From assembly GCA_018241685.1 (NCBI GenBank), contig JAFEDJ010000054.1:62001-126000 (forward strand): a stretch of DNA of 64,000 bases, read 5' to 3'. Position numbers and translations under genes: made by a program. Within the stretch, counting starts at the first letter, position 1; every line of letters starts with the position of its first letter. Below, in pieces: positions 9,508 to 17,198 of this stretch. This stretch comes from Pseudomonadota bacterium (GTDB taxonomy: Bacteria > Pseudomonadota > Gammaproteobacteria > Burkholderiales > Rhodocyclaceae). The notes below the pieces were generated by a model that saw nothing but the letters and a program-made list of their open reading frames with translations, made no database searches and was not told the DNA's origin.

Positions 9508-9966
9508 ATGCATGCATCGACCCCCCCCGCTCCGGTTGAGGGCAAGAGGCTCTTTTCGCTGCCGGTCCGGGTGTACTACGAAGACACCGACGCCGGCGGC
9601 GTCGTCTATTACGCCAATTACCTCAAGTTCTGCGAGCGAGCACGCACCGAAGTGTTGCGAGCGTTGGGCTTCGAGCAAAATCGTCTGTCCGCCGAGCAGG
9701 ATATCCTATTTGTGGTACGCACCGTACAGGCGGACTACCTGCGCTCCGCGACCCTCGACGACCTGCTCGACATCGCCACCACGATCAGCAAACTCGGTCA
9801 CGCCAGTTTGAGCTTCGCCCAACAGATCCGCCGCGAAGACACGACGATTTTCGCGGCAAACATCACGATCGCCTGCATCCGCGCCAGCACCAAACGCCCC
9901 ACTCCGATTCCCCCCGCCGTACGCGCCCTGTTCGCCACCCTGGTTGAAACCGATGAACGTCACTGA
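9508..9966 (+). CDS. ybgC: Tol-Pal system acyl-CoA thioesterase YbgC
   Basis: Hotdog-fold thioesterase, 152 residues, with the family signature VRVYYEDTDAGGVVYYANYLKF near residues 20-41, including the catalytic Asp. It hydrolyses acyl-CoA substrates and is the usual first gene of tol-pal operons. The roughly ten leading residues before FSLPVRV are not conserved. A later start cannot be excluded, but the ATG at 9508 has a plausible TAAGG ribosome-binding site. The 3' end overlaps the start of tolQ by 14 bp. Confidence 0.95.
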   Translation: MHASTPPAPVEGKRLFSLPVRVYYEDTDAGGVVYYANYLKFCERARTEVLRALGFEQNRLSAEQDILFVVRTVQADYLRSATLDDLLDIATTISKLGHASLSFAQQIRREDTTIFAANITIACIRASTKRPTPIPPAVRALFATLVETDERH

Positions 9967-10627
9967 AGACCTTTCCATCCTGTCCCTGATCGCCAACGCC
10001 AGCCTGCTCGTCAAGCTCGTGATGGCAATCCTCGGCACCGTTTCCTTCATGTCCTGGTACTGGATCTTCCGCAAATGGTTCCAGATCCGTGACGCCAAGA
10101 AAAAGACCGATCTCTTCGAACGCGATTTCTGGAGCGGCGGCGACCTCAACGCGCTGTACCAGAGCGCAGCCACCAGCCGCCACGAAGCGGCCGGCATGGA
10201 GCGTATCTTCGAGGCCGGCTACCGGGAGTTTGCCAAGCTACGCGGCAAGAACCTCGACCACGGGGCGATCATGGACGGCGCCCGCCGGGCCATGCGCGCG
10301 ACCTACCAACGCGAGGTGGACGACCTGGAAGCCCACCTGGCCTTCCTCGCCTCCGTTGGTTCGGTATCGCCCTACGTCGGCCTGTTCGGCACCGTGTGGG
10401 GGATCATGAACGCCTTCCGCGGCCTGTCCAACGTGGGCTCCGCCACCCTCGCCCATGTGGCACCTGGCATCGCCGAGGCCCTCGTCGCCACGGCCATCGG
10501 CCTCTTCGCGGCGATCCCGGCCGTGGTGGCCTACAACCGTTTTGCCCACGACATCGACCGCATCGCGATCCGTTTCGAGAGCTTCACCGAGGAGTTCCTG
10601 AACATCCTCCAGCGCCAACTGCGCTGA
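9953..10627 (+). CDS. tolQ: Tol-Pal system proton-motive subunit TolQ
   Basis: Inner-membrane protein of the ExbB/TolQ/MotA family, 224 residues, with three hydrophobic segments (about 15-38, 130-152 and 165-190). The conserved GLFGTVWGIMNAF and AIGLFAAIPAVVAYN stretches are present. With TolR it forms the channel that energises TolA. The ATG at 9953 inside the end of ybgC was chosen over a TTG three codons upstream. Confidence 0.96.
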   Translation: MNVTEDLSILSLIANASLLVKLVMAILGTVSFMSWYWIFRKWFQIRDAKKKTDLFERDFWSGGDLNALYQSAATSRHEAAGMERIFEAGYREFAKLRGKNLDHGAIMDGARRAMRATYQREVDDLEAHLAFLASVGSVSPYVGLFGTVWGIMNAFRGLSNVGSATLAHVAPGIAEALVATAIGLFAAIPAVVAYNRFAHDIDRIAIRFESFTEEFLNILQRQLR

Positions 10628-10643
10628 CCGGAGCACCGCCACC

Positions 10644-11051
10644 ATGCGTCAACGCCGCCTGATGAACCAGATCAACGTCGTGCCCTATATCGACGTGATG
10701 CTGGTGCTGCTCGTCATTTTCATGGTCACCGCACCGATGATCCAGTCCGGCTCGGTGAACCTGCCCAGCGTGGACAAGGTCCCCGCTCCGCCCACCGATG
10801 CGATGATCGTCCAGGTCAAGCCAGATGGCGAACTGAGCCTGCGCACCTCCGGCAATGCACCGGAGAAGAGCTTCAGCCGCCAGGACCTGATCGCCGAGGT
10901 GCAGTCCGTCGTATCCACCAAGCCCGACCAGCCCGTGGTCATCGCCGCGGACAAGAGCGTCAAGTACGAGCAGGTGATGAACACCCTCAACGACCTGCGT
11001 AACGCGGGCGTCAGCAAGGTCGGCCTGCAAACCCAGGTCGGCAAGCAATGA
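10644..11051 (+). CDS. tolR: Tol-Pal system subunit TolR
   Basis: ExbD/TolR family, 135 residues. A single N-terminal membrane helix carries the essential Asp in the context VVPYIDVMLVLLVIFMV, followed by a periplasmic domain. It works with TolQ as the proton-driven motor of outer-membrane invagination and lipid homeostasis. It begins 16 bp after tolQ and overlaps tolA by four bases (ATGA). Confidence 0.96.
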   Translation: MRQRRLMNQINVVPYIDVMLVLLVIFMVTAPMIQSGSVNLPSVDKVPAPPTDAMIVQVKPDGELSLRTSGNAPEKSFSRQDLIAEVQSVVSTKPDQPVVIAADKSVKYEQVMNTLNDLRNAGVSKVGLQTQVGKQ

Positions 11052-12082
11052 ATCCTGCCCCACCCGCCAACGAACGGGGCAAATGGGCATCGCTGCTGCT
11101 GGCCGCCGCGGTCCATATCGCCCTCGGCCTGTTCCTGTTCTACGGGGTGCGCTGGCAGAACCGCCTGCCGGAAACCGTCGAAGTGGACCTGGTCGGCGCG
11201 CCGCTGCCGGCTGCGGCATCGCCCGCCCCACCGCCGCCACCGCCTCCGCCCCCGGTGGAGGAAGAGGCGCCTCGGCCCCGCCCCACGCCGCCGCCTCCAC
11301 CACGAGCGGTGGTCAAACCTGCACCGGAGCCGGCCCACGAGCCGCCCCCGCACAAGCAGCCGGACATCGCGATCAAGGCGCCTGAGCACAAGAAGCCGAC
11401 GCCCAAGCCCGAACCGAAGCCGGAGCCCAAGCCGGAACCCAAACCCGAGCCTAAGAAGAAGCCCGAGCCGAAAACGGAGCCCAAGCCCGAACCCAAACCG
11501 GAGCCGAAGAAGAAACCCGAGCCCGAACCGAAAAAGCCTGAGCCCAAGAAGCCCGAGCCGGAACCCAAGCCGAAGCCTGAAGCCAAGCCTGAGCCGTCCA
11601 GGACGGACAAAACGGCCAAGCCGGTGGACAAGAACGTCAAGACCGACAAGAACTCGAAGGCGGAAGCCGACCACAGCCGGGAGCTGGAAGACCGCCGCAT
11701 GCGCGAGCTGATGGCCCGCGACAGCGAAAACGCCAACCAGAGCAAGCAGCTCCAGGAGGAACTTGCGCGGGTCGCCGGAGCCAAAGCCAGCGCGGCGCGC
11801 AGCAAGGCCATCGAGGCCTACATCGAGAAGATCCGCGCCAAGGTGAAGGGCAACATCGTGCTGCCGCCAGGCGTCAGCGGTGATCCGTTCGCGCTGTTCA
11901 CCGTGGATCAGCTGCCCGACGGCTCGGTGATCGAGGTGCGCCTGAAGCGCTCGACCGGCAATGCGCAACTCGACGGCGCCATCGAGCGGGCCATCCAGAA
12001 GTCCAGCCCGCTGCCCAAGCCGGACAAGCCCGAACTGTTCAACCGCACGCTGGAACTGAAGTTCTATCCGCTCCGCGACTAA
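11048..12082 (+). CDS. tolA: Cell envelope protein TolA with extended Pro-Glu-Lys linker
   Basis: A 344-residue protein that links the TolQR motor to TolB and Pal. It has a membrane helix at about 15-33, then a proline-rich stretch (PPPPPPPP near 60-67), then many Pro-Glu-Pro-Lys units (about 115-190) and a charged helical part. The C-terminal TolA domain (about 245-344, GNIVLPPGVSGDP, VIEVRLKRSTGNAQLDGA) is complete. The extended linker is of the TonB-like proline type, rather than the long alanine-rich helix of E. coli TolA. The gene order tolQ-R-A-B-pal identifies it as TolA and not TonB. Confidence 0.93.
   Translation: MNPAPPANERGKWASLLLAAAVHIALGLFLFYGVRWQNRLPETVEVDLVGAPLPAAASPAPPPPPPPPPVEEEAPRPRPTPPPPPRAVVKPAPEPAHEPPPHKQPDIAIKAPEHKKPTPKPEPKPEPKPEPKPEPKKKPEPKTEPKPEPKPEPKKKPEPEPKKPEPKKPEPEPKPKPEAKPEPSRTDKTAKPVDKNVKTDKNSKAEADHSRELEDRRMRELMARDSENANQSKQLQEELARVAGAKASAARSKAIEAYIEKIRAKVKGNIVLPPGVSGDPFALFTVDQLPDGSVIEVRLKRSTGNAQLDGAIERAIQKSSPLPKPDKPELFNRTLELKFYPLRD
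11401..11598 (+). repeat. Pro-Glu-Pro-Lys codon repeats inside tolA
   Basis: Imperfect tandem units of 6-12 bp (CCC/CCG AAG or GAG codons) encode the PEPK-type rigid periplasmic linker of TolA. Synonymous codons alternate, so the repeat is selected at protein level. It is in frame throughout. Confidence 0.8.
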
Positions 12083-12096
12083 CAAACAAACGAGCC

Positions 12097-13389
12097 ATGC
12101 CCATGAATGAACGCATCCTGACCGTCCTGCGCAGCGCCGTCCCGGGCTGCGCGCTGGTCCTGGCCTCCGCCGCCGCCCAGGCGCAACTGGCCATCGAGAT
12201 CACCGGCGCCGGCGCCAACCGCATGCCGGTAGCCGTTGCCGCCTTCGAAGGCGAAAATGCGCTGCCCCGCGCCGTCACCGATATTGTCCGTGCCGACCTG
12301 GAGCGCAGCGGCCTGTTCAAGATGGTCGAACTCGGCCCGTCCCCGATGGGCGCCAACGCCCCGGTGGACTATGGCCGCATCCGCTCCCGCGGTGCCGACG
12401 CAGTCGCCGTGGGCACTGTCAGCCCGGGTGGCGGTGGCCGCTATCAGGTCCAGGTGCAGTTGCACGACAGCCAGAAGCAGGTCAGCCTCGGCGGCCAGGC
12501 CATGACGATGGCCCCCAACCAGTACCGGGCCACCGGCCACCGCATCGCCGACTTCATCTATGAGAAGCTGACCGGCGAACCCGGCGTATTCTCCACGCGC
12601 ATCGCCTACGTGCTGAAGGTCGGCCCGCGTTACGAGTTGCAGATCGCCGATGCCGACGGCAGCAACGCCCAGACCGCCCTCGCCTCCAAGGAACCGATCA
12701 TCTCCCCGGCCTGGTCGCCGGACGGCACCCGCCTGGCCTACGTATCCTTCGAATCCAAGAAGCCGGTGGTTTACGTGCACTCCCTGGCCACCGGCCAGCG
12801 CAACGTGGCGGCCAACTTCAAGGGCTCCAACTCCGCCCCCGCCTGGGCGCCGGACGGCCGCCGCCTGGCCGTGGTGCTGACCAAGGACGGTCAATCCCAG
12901 CTCTACAGCGTGAATGCCGACGGTTCCGGCGTGCAGCGCCTGGCCTCGTCGGCCGGCATCGACACCGAACCGTCCTGGTCCATCGACGGCATGATCTACT
13001 TCACCTCCGACCGGGGCGGCAGCCCGCAGATCTACCGCGTTTCGGCCGGCGGCGGCACTGCGGAGCGCGTCACCTTCGAAGGCAGCTACAACGTCAGTCC
13101 GCGTCCGTCGCCGGACGGCAAGAGCCTCGTGTACGTGTCCCGCAACGGCGGACGCTTCCAGATCACCATGCTCGACCTGGCCTCTCGCCAGACCCAGATC
13201 CTCACCGACACCTCCAAGGACGAATCACCCAGCTTCGCCCCCAACGGCCGCATGATCCTCTACGCCACCGAAACTGGTGGTCGCGGCGTCCTGGCGGCGG
13301 TATCTGCGGACGGTCGTGTGAAGCAACGACTGTCGGTACAATCCGGCGACGTGCGCGAACCCGCCTGGGGTCCGCAGCCGCGCAACTGA
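12097..13389 (+). CDS. tolB: Tol-Pal system beta-propeller protein TolB
   Basis: Periplasmic protein of 430 residues, with a signal peptide to about residue 29 (AAAQAQ). The N-terminal alpha/beta domain (about 30-160) is followed by a six-bladed propeller marked by repeated WSPDG, WAPDGRRLA, PSPDGKSLVYVS and FAPNGRMILYAT units. TolB binds Pal and TolA during septation. The start at 12097 gives MPMNER; the second ATG at 12103 is equally possible. It lies 14 bp downstream of tolA. Confidence 0.96.
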   Translation: MPMNERILTVLRSAVPGCALVLASAAAQAQLAIEITGAGANRMPVAVAAFEGENALPRAVTDIVRADLERSGLFKMVELGPSPMGANAPVDYGRIRSRGADAVAVGTVSPGGGGRYQVQVQLHDSQKQVSLGGQAMTMAPNQYRATGHRIADFIYEKLTGEPGVFSTRIAYVLKVGPRYELQIADADGSNAQTALASKEPIISPAWSPDGTRLAYVSFESKKPVVYVHSLATGQRNVAANFKGSNSAPAWAPDGRRLAVVLTKDGQSQLYSVNADGSGVQRLASSAGIDTEPSWSIDGMIYFTSDRGGSPQIYRVSAGGGTAERVTFEGSYNVSPRPSPDGKSLVYVSRNGGRFQITMLDLASRQTQILTDTSKDESPSFAPNGRMILYATETGGRGVLAAVSADGRVKQRLSVQSGDVREPAWGPQPRN

Positions 13390-13439
13390 CAAGACCAACG
13401 GACCATCCCCAACCCGCCCGACCGCCCACGGAGCCCACC

Positions 13440-13997
13440 ATGAAGTTCGCCCGCCTCACGCTGTCCCTGATCGCCGTCGGCCTGCTGGCCGCCTGCTCGT
13501 CCGCCCCCAAGACCGACGCCGACCAGGCCGGAGCGGCCGTCGAAGAGCGCTCCAGCGGCGCATCCACCTCCGGTGTCGACAACAGCCGGGTCGTGCCGGT
13601 GGATGCGGGCAGTGCCAGCGGCACCGGCATCGCTGCCCTGAAGGATCCGAAGAGCATTCTGTCCAAGCGCAGCGTACTGTTCGACTACGACAGCTACGTG
13701 ATCAAGAGTGAGTACCAGGCGCTGATCGAGGCCCACGCGAAGTTTCTGCTCGCCAACCCGAAGATGAAGATGCTGATCCAGGGCAACACCGACGAACGAG
13801 GCAGCCGCGAATACAACCTGGCCCTGGGCCAGAAGCGCGCCGACGCGGTGAAGAAGGCCCTGAGCCTGCTCGGCGTCCCCGAAGCCCAACTCGAATCGGT
13901 CAGCCTCGGCGAGGAAAAGCCGAGCTGCGACGAGTCTACCGAATCCTGCTGGGCCGCCAACCGCCGTGGCGACATGCTCTACTCGGGTGAATTCTGA
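13440..13997 (+). CDS. pal: Peptidoglycan-associated lipoprotein Pal
   Basis: Outer-membrane lipoprotein of 185 residues. The lipobox LLAAC gives acylation of Cys at about residue 19. A linker follows, then an OmpA-C peptidoglycan-binding domain (about 75-180) with NTDERGSREYNLALGQKRADAVK. It anchors the outer membrane to peptidoglycan and is the endpoint of the Tol system. An extra Cys pair near the C-terminus (SCDESTESCW) is visible. The stop overlaps the next ATG by one base. Confidence 0.97.
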   Translation: MKFARLTLSLIAVGLLAACSSAPKTDADQAGAAVEERSSGASTSGVDNSRVVPVDAGSASGTGIAALKDPKSILSKRSVLFDYDSYVIKSEYQALIEAHAKFLLANPKMKMLIQGNTDERGSREYNLALGQKRADAVKKALSLLGVPEAQLESVSLGEEKPSCDESTESCWAANRRGDMLYSGEF

Positions 13998-14743
13998 TGG
14001 TCCGCCGTCTTCTGCCGCTACTGCTGGTCGGGCTGTTCAGTGCCCACGCCCATGCAGGCCTGTTCGACGACGACGAGGCCCGGGCCCGCATCAACAAGAT
14101 GCGTGACGACTTCAACAGCCGCATCACCAAGCTCGAAGACGCGAACAACCGGGCCCAGCTCGATTTCGCCAATCAGGTCGAGCAACTGAAGGCCGAGATC
14201 GCCCGCCTGCGCGGCGAAAACGAGGTGCTGACCAACGATCTGGCCAACACCAACAAGCGCCAGAAGGACTTCTACGTCGATCTCGACAACCGCTTGCGCA
14301 AGCTGGAGACCACGCCGGGCGCCGCCGACGGGGCGCAGCAGGCTGTGCCACAGCCCGCTGCGGCGGCCGATCCAGCCGCGGAGACCCGCGACTATGAAGC
14401 TGCGTTGAATCTGCTGCGTGGCGGCAAGTACAAGGACGCCGCAGCGGGCTTCAACGCCTTCATCAAGAACTACCCGAACAGCAGCTTCCAGCCGAACGCC
14501 AACTTCTGGGCCGCCAGCGCGCAGTACCAGGCCAAGGACAATGCCGGCGCAGCCGAGCACTACGCAAAGGTCGCCAACCAGTGGCCGGACGACACCCGCG
14601 CACCCGACGCCCTGCTCGGCCTGGCCAATGCCCAGCAAGCGCTCAACGACACCAAGGGTGCCACCAAGAGCCTGGAACGCTTGCTTGCCAAGTACCCCAA
14701 CAGCTCGGCGGCGCAGATCGCCCGCCAGCGCCTCAAGAAGTAA
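13997..14743 (+). CDS. cpoB: Tol-Pal associated TPR protein CpoB (YbgF)
   Basis: Periplasmic protein, 248 residues. It has a signal peptide (about 1-20), a trimerising coiled coil (about 30-100) and C-terminal TPR repeats (about 125-245), seen as DYEAALNLLRGGKYKDAAAGF and ANFWAASAQYQAKDNAGAAEHY. CpoB coordinates peptidoglycan synthesis with outer-membrane constriction through TolA and PBP1B in E. coli. It is the last gene of the tol-pal operon and is followed by a strong terminator at 14762-14795. Confidence 0.94.
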   Translation: MVRRLLPLLLVGLFSAHAHAGLFDDDEARARINKMRDDFNSRITKLEDANNRAQLDFANQVEQLKAEIARLRGENEVLTNDLANTNKRQKDFYVDLDNRLRKLETTPGAADGAQQAVPQPAAAADPAAETRDYEAALNLLRGGKYKDAAAGFNAFIKNYPNSSFQPNANFWAASAQYQAKDNAGAAEHYAKVANQWPDDTRAPDALLGLANAQQALNDTKGATKSLERLLAKYPNSSAAQIARQRLKK

Positions 14744-14761
14744 TCCCACAGAAGCAACTTA

Positions 14762-14795
14762 CCGCCCCGCATCGTGCGGGGCGGCATCATTTTTT
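14762..14795 (+). terminator. Rho-independent terminator of the tol-pal operon
   Basis: A 10-bp GC-rich stem (CCGCCCCGCA and its complement, 3-base loop) is followed by CATCA and six T residues, 18 bp after cpoB. It ends only eight bases before the queE start codon, so queE may depend on readthrough or on a promoter inside this structure. Confidence 0.88.
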
Positions 14796-14802
14796 CAGCA
14801 CA

Positions 14803-15462
14803 ATGTCTTCATCCGGCCGCCCCCTCACGCTGCGCATCACCGAGATCTTCCATTCGCTGCAGGGGGAAACCTCGCGGAGCGGACTGCCCACGGTCTTCGT
14901 CCGCCTCACAGGCTGCCCGCTACGCTGCAGTTGGTGCGACACCGAGTATTCGTTCACCGGCGGCACCACACGCACGCTGGACGACATCCTCGCTGAAATC
15001 GCCAGCTACGGCTGCCAGACGGTCTGCGTGACCGGCGGCGAACCGTTGGCCCAGAAAGCCTGCCTGAACCTGCTCAGCGCCTTGTGCAACGCGGGCTACT
15101 CGGTTTCGCTGGAGACCAGCGGCGCCCTCGATATCAGCGGCGTCGACCGGCGCGTGTCACGCATCGTTGACCTCAAGGCCCCAGGCTCCGGTGAGTCAGA
15201 GCGCAACCTGCTCAGCAACATCCCGCTGCTGACCCTCCACGACGAACTCAAGCTGGTACTGGCCAGCGAGGCCGACTACGAGTGGGCCAAAACCCAGATC
15301 GCCACATACGGCCTGACCGAGCGCTGCCCGGTCCTTCTCGCCCCGGTACAGGGCCAGCTGAAACCGGCCGACCTGGCCGCCTGGATCCTGCGCGACCGCC
15401 TGCCGGTGCGCATGCAGGTGCAACTGCACAAGATCATCTGGGGCAACGAACCCGGACGTTGA
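14803..15462 (+). CDS. queE: 7-carboxy-7-deazaguanine synthase QueE
   Basis: Radical-SAM enzyme of preQ0/queuosine synthesis, 219 residues, converting 6-carboxytetrahydropterin to 7-carboxy-7-deazaguanine. The cluster-binding motif CPLRCSWC (CxxxCxxC) is near residue 38, with GETSRSGLPTVFVRLTGC before it and TGGEPL after it. The ATG at 14803 is the first start that preserves the conserved LRITEIFHSLQGE; longer readings run through cpoB. Gene queC follows after 73 bp. Confidence 0.94.
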   Translation: MSSSGRPLTLRITEIFHSLQGETSRSGLPTVFVRLTGCPLRCSWCDTEYSFTGGTTRTLDDILAEIASYGCQTVCVTGGEPLAQKACLNLLSALCNAGYSVSLETSGALDISGVDRRVSRIVDLKAPGSGESERNLLSNIPLLTLHDELKLVLASEADYEWAKTQIATYGLTERCPVLLAPVQGQLKPADLAAWILRDRLPVRMQVQLHKIIWGNEPGR

Positions 15463-15535
15463 ATAGCCGTCGTCACGGTTTTGCCCCACCGACCACCGGT
15501 CGGCGTTACCATTTTCCGACTTGCCCGGAGACTCC

Positions 15536-16219
15536 ATGAACACCCCACGTCCGCGCGCCGTCGTACTGCTGTCCGGCGGCCTCGATTCCGCCACCTGCCT
15601 CGCCATCGCCAATGCCGAAGGATTCGACGCCTACGCGCTATCCGTCGAATACGGCCAGCGCCACGCCGCAGAACTGGCCGCCGCCCAGCGCGTCGCCAAA
15701 GCGTTGGGCGCCGTCGCCCACCGGGTCGCCCACGTGGACCTCGGTCAGTTCGGCGGCTCCGCCCTCACCGACCCGGCCCTCGCGGTGCCCACCGATGGCG
15801 TCGATGGCGGCATCCCGATCACCTACGTGCCTGCCCGCAACACCATCATGCTATCCATCGCGATGGCCTGGGCGGAAGTTCTCGGCGCGCAGGACATCTA
15901 CGTGGGCGTGAACGCCGTCGACTACTCCGGCTACCCGGATTGCCGGCCGGCCTTTATCGAAGCCTTCGAAAAGATGGCCAACCTGGCTACCAAGGCCGGC
16001 GTCGAGGGCCAACGGCTGCACATCCACGCGCCACTGATCGACCTTTCCAAAGCTGACATCGTGCAGCGCGGTACCGCGCTAGGCGTCGATTATGGTCTCA
16101 CCGTGTCCTGCTACCAGGCTGATGATGACGGTCGCGCCTGCGGCTTATGTGACGCCTGCCGGCTGCGCCGGGCTGGCTTCGAGACAGCTGGCCTCGCCGA
16201 CCCAACCCCTTACCGCTGA
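15536..16219 (+). CDS. queC: 7-cyano-7-deazaguanine synthase QueC
   Basis: ATP-dependent enzyme that makes preQ0 from the QueE product, 227 residues. The PP-loop motif SGGLDS is near residues 14-19. The conserved YVPARNTIML and VGVNAVDYSGYPDCRPAF stretches are present. A zinc site is formed by the C-terminal cysteines (SCY, then CGLCDACRLRRAGF). The ATG at 15536 follows a GGAGA-type ribosome-binding site. With queE it forms a short queuosine unit. Confidence 0.95.
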   Translation: MNTPRPRAVVLLSGGLDSATCLAIANAEGFDAYALSVEYGQRHAAELAAAQRVAKALGAVAHRVAHVDLGQFGGSALTDPALAVPTDGVDGGIPITYVPARNTIMLSIAMAWAEVLGAQDIYVGVNAVDYSGYPDCRPAFIEAFEKMANLATKAGVEGQRLHIHAPLIDLSKADIVQRGTALGVDYGLTVSCYQADDDGRACGLCDACRLRRAGFETAGLADPTPYR

Positions 16220-16311
16220 ACTGATGCGCAGCAGGCCCTCATGCCCCGCACGCGCACACCCAGCACACTGCAGAACAAATCTGGCCAAAATCCACAATAA
16301 CAAGAAATCAG

Positions 16312-16339
16312 TTGACAACGCTGATTTTGGCGCTATAAT
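16312..16339 (+). promoter_or_regulatory. Sigma-70 promoter of the tRNA-Lys pair
   Basis: A perfect -35 TTGACA and a perfect -10 TATAAT are separated by 16 bp, 14 bp before the first tRNA base. This is the most consensus-like promoter seen in the window, as expected for stable RNA. Confidence 0.92.
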
Positions 16340-16353
16340 GCGCATCTCTTCCG

Positions 16354-16429
16354 GGGTCGGTAGCTCAGTCGGTAGAGCAGCGGACTTTTAATCCGTTGGT
16401 CGCGAGTTCGAATCTCGCCCGACCCACCA
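16354..16429 (+). tRNA. tRNA-Lys (anticodon TTT)
   Basis: A 76-base cloverleaf. Acceptor GGGTCGG pairs with CCGACCC, the anticodon loop is CTTTTAA, the T loop is TTCGAAT, and the CCA end is encoded. It closely follows the consensus promoter. Confidence 0.98.
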
Positions 16430-16473
16430 GTAAGGTGGGGCTATAAAAAAATAACCGGCTCCAAAGAGAAAAT

Positions 16474-16549
16474 GGGTTGTTAGCTCAGTTGGTAGAGCAG
16501 CGGACTCTTAATCCGTAGGTCGAGTGTTCGAGCCACTCACAACCCACCA
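16474..16549 (+). tRNA. tRNA-Lys (anticodon CTT)
   Basis: A second 76-base cloverleaf 44 bp after the first. Acceptor GGGTTGT pairs with ACAACCC, the anticodon loop is CTCTTAA and the CCA end is encoded. It is probably co-transcribed with the first tRNA-Lys and ends at the terminator that follows. Confidence 0.97.
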
Positions 16550-16558
16550 GATTCAGAC

Positions 16559-16594
16559 AAAAGGCCAATCCTTCGGGGTTGGCCTTTTGCTTTT
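16559..16594 (+). terminator. Terminator of the tRNA-Lys operon
   Basis: A 13-pair stem (AAAAGGCCAATCC with its near-perfect complement, one G-T pair) is closed by a stable TTCG tetraloop and followed by GCTTTT. It lies ten bases after the second tRNA. Confidence 0.93.
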
Positions 16595-16753
16595 GTCGAA
16601 CGGAGCAGATTCCGCTATTTGGCGGCACCTGCCCCTCCTCTTCGCCCATCACAACTCAGCAATTACCGGCCTCGCATGTCCGAGACACCGGACTCGGCAA
16701 ATCCGGCATCCACGGCACAAAGACCGCCCCACACTGCGCCCCACAGAAAAATG

Positions 16754-16782
16754 TTGCATCGCACAATACTTTAGCCTATGCT
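16754..16782 (+). promoter_or_regulatory. Putative promoter of the candidate small RNA
   Basis: TTGCAT and TATGCT are separated by exactly 17 bp. Matches to consensus are 3/6 and 4/6, so the element is credible mainly because a terminator hairpin lies about 40 bp downstream. Confidence 0.4.
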
Positions 16783-16788
16783 CTAAGC

Positions 16789-16859
16789 GTCTCCTCCACC
16801 CCTCCTCCATTGGTGTGGATTTCAACCCGAGCGGCTAACGCCTCTCGGGTTTTCTTTTT
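16789..16859 (+). ncRNA. Candidate small RNA with anti-Shine-Dalgarno loop
   Basis: The predicted transcript of about 70 bases has two stem-loops. The first pairs TCCAC (16795-16799) with GTGGA (16815-16819) and exposes a 15-base loop containing CCCTCCTCC, complementary to Shine-Dalgarno sequences; another CTCCTCC precedes the stem. The second is the terminator hairpin at 16824-16859. Hairpins that present CCUCC motifs are a known design of alphaproteobacterial trans-acting small RNAs. Whether this betaproteobacterial locus belongs to such a family is inference. No protein gene overlaps it convincingly. Confidence 0.45.
16824..16859 (+). terminator. Terminator hairpin of the candidate small RNA
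   Basis: Stem AACCCGAG/CTCGGGTT with a 12-base apical region, followed by TTTCTTTTT. It is preceded by no protein gene, which implies that a non-coding transcript ends here. Confidence 0.75.
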
Positions 16860-17026
16860 GCCTCCCAAGCAGCGCTTCCAAGCCCTGGATAAAAGCAGAA
16901 AAACAAAATATAACAACGACTTATTCCCCTTTCCGATACCTGAAAAGAGGACAAAGACCTTGCAATCCCCCTTTCCTCGGGACTATCATTCGGTAGGTTT
17001 TGAAGATTCGCTGAGTCGCCCTTCCC

Positions 17027-17094
17027 GCTCGTTACTCAAGCCAGCGGACTCTAGATTCGTAGATCGAGCGTCTTGATCGCTCTACAACCATCCA
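17027..17094 (+). pseudogene. Decayed tRNA-Lys copy
   Basis: The stretch aligns along its length with the tRNA-Lys(CTT) gene at 16474. Shared blocks include GTTA-CTCA, AGCGGACTCT, CGTAG-TCGAG, CTC-ACAACC and a terminal CCAG. Substitutions and small deletions break the acceptor stem, the D arm and the anticodon stem, so it should not fold into a working tRNA. A promoter-like pair, TTGCAA and TATCAT with an 18-bp spacer (16960-16989), still precedes it. It appears to be a third tRNA-Lys copy that has lost function. Confidence 0.65.
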
Positions 17095-17144
17095 GAATTT
17101 CAAAGACTTGGCCCGCCTGCGCGGTGGCCCAAGCTCTTCAGGCT

Positions 17145-17198
17145 CAGTTAGTTTCTTGCCGATCAGGCTCCATCTTTGCTGATCGAGCAAACTAACTG
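17145..17198. repeat. Imperfect inverted repeat (long hairpin)
   Basis: Arms CAGTTAGTTT (10 bp) and GATCAG (6 bp) are perfectly complementary across a 12-base loop, with a small asymmetric internal loop between the two stems. There is no T run, so it is not a standard terminator. It lies between the tRNA remnant and infA. Confidence 0.55.

Noticed and set aside
11401..11598. Short tandem repeats that could suggest a CRISPR or VNTR
   Set aside because: Units are 6-12 bp, in frame and without spacers; they encode the TolA linker.
10685..12085. A minus-strand frame rich in Gly, Leu, Phe and Arg opposite tolR and tolA
   Set aside because: The repeats are the antisense image of the PEPK codons of tolA, so it is not a glycine-rich protein gene.
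16524..16838. A 104-codon plus-strand frame
   Set aside because: It begins inside tRNA-Lys(CTT), crosses the terminator and the candidate small RNA, and has no ribosome-binding site.
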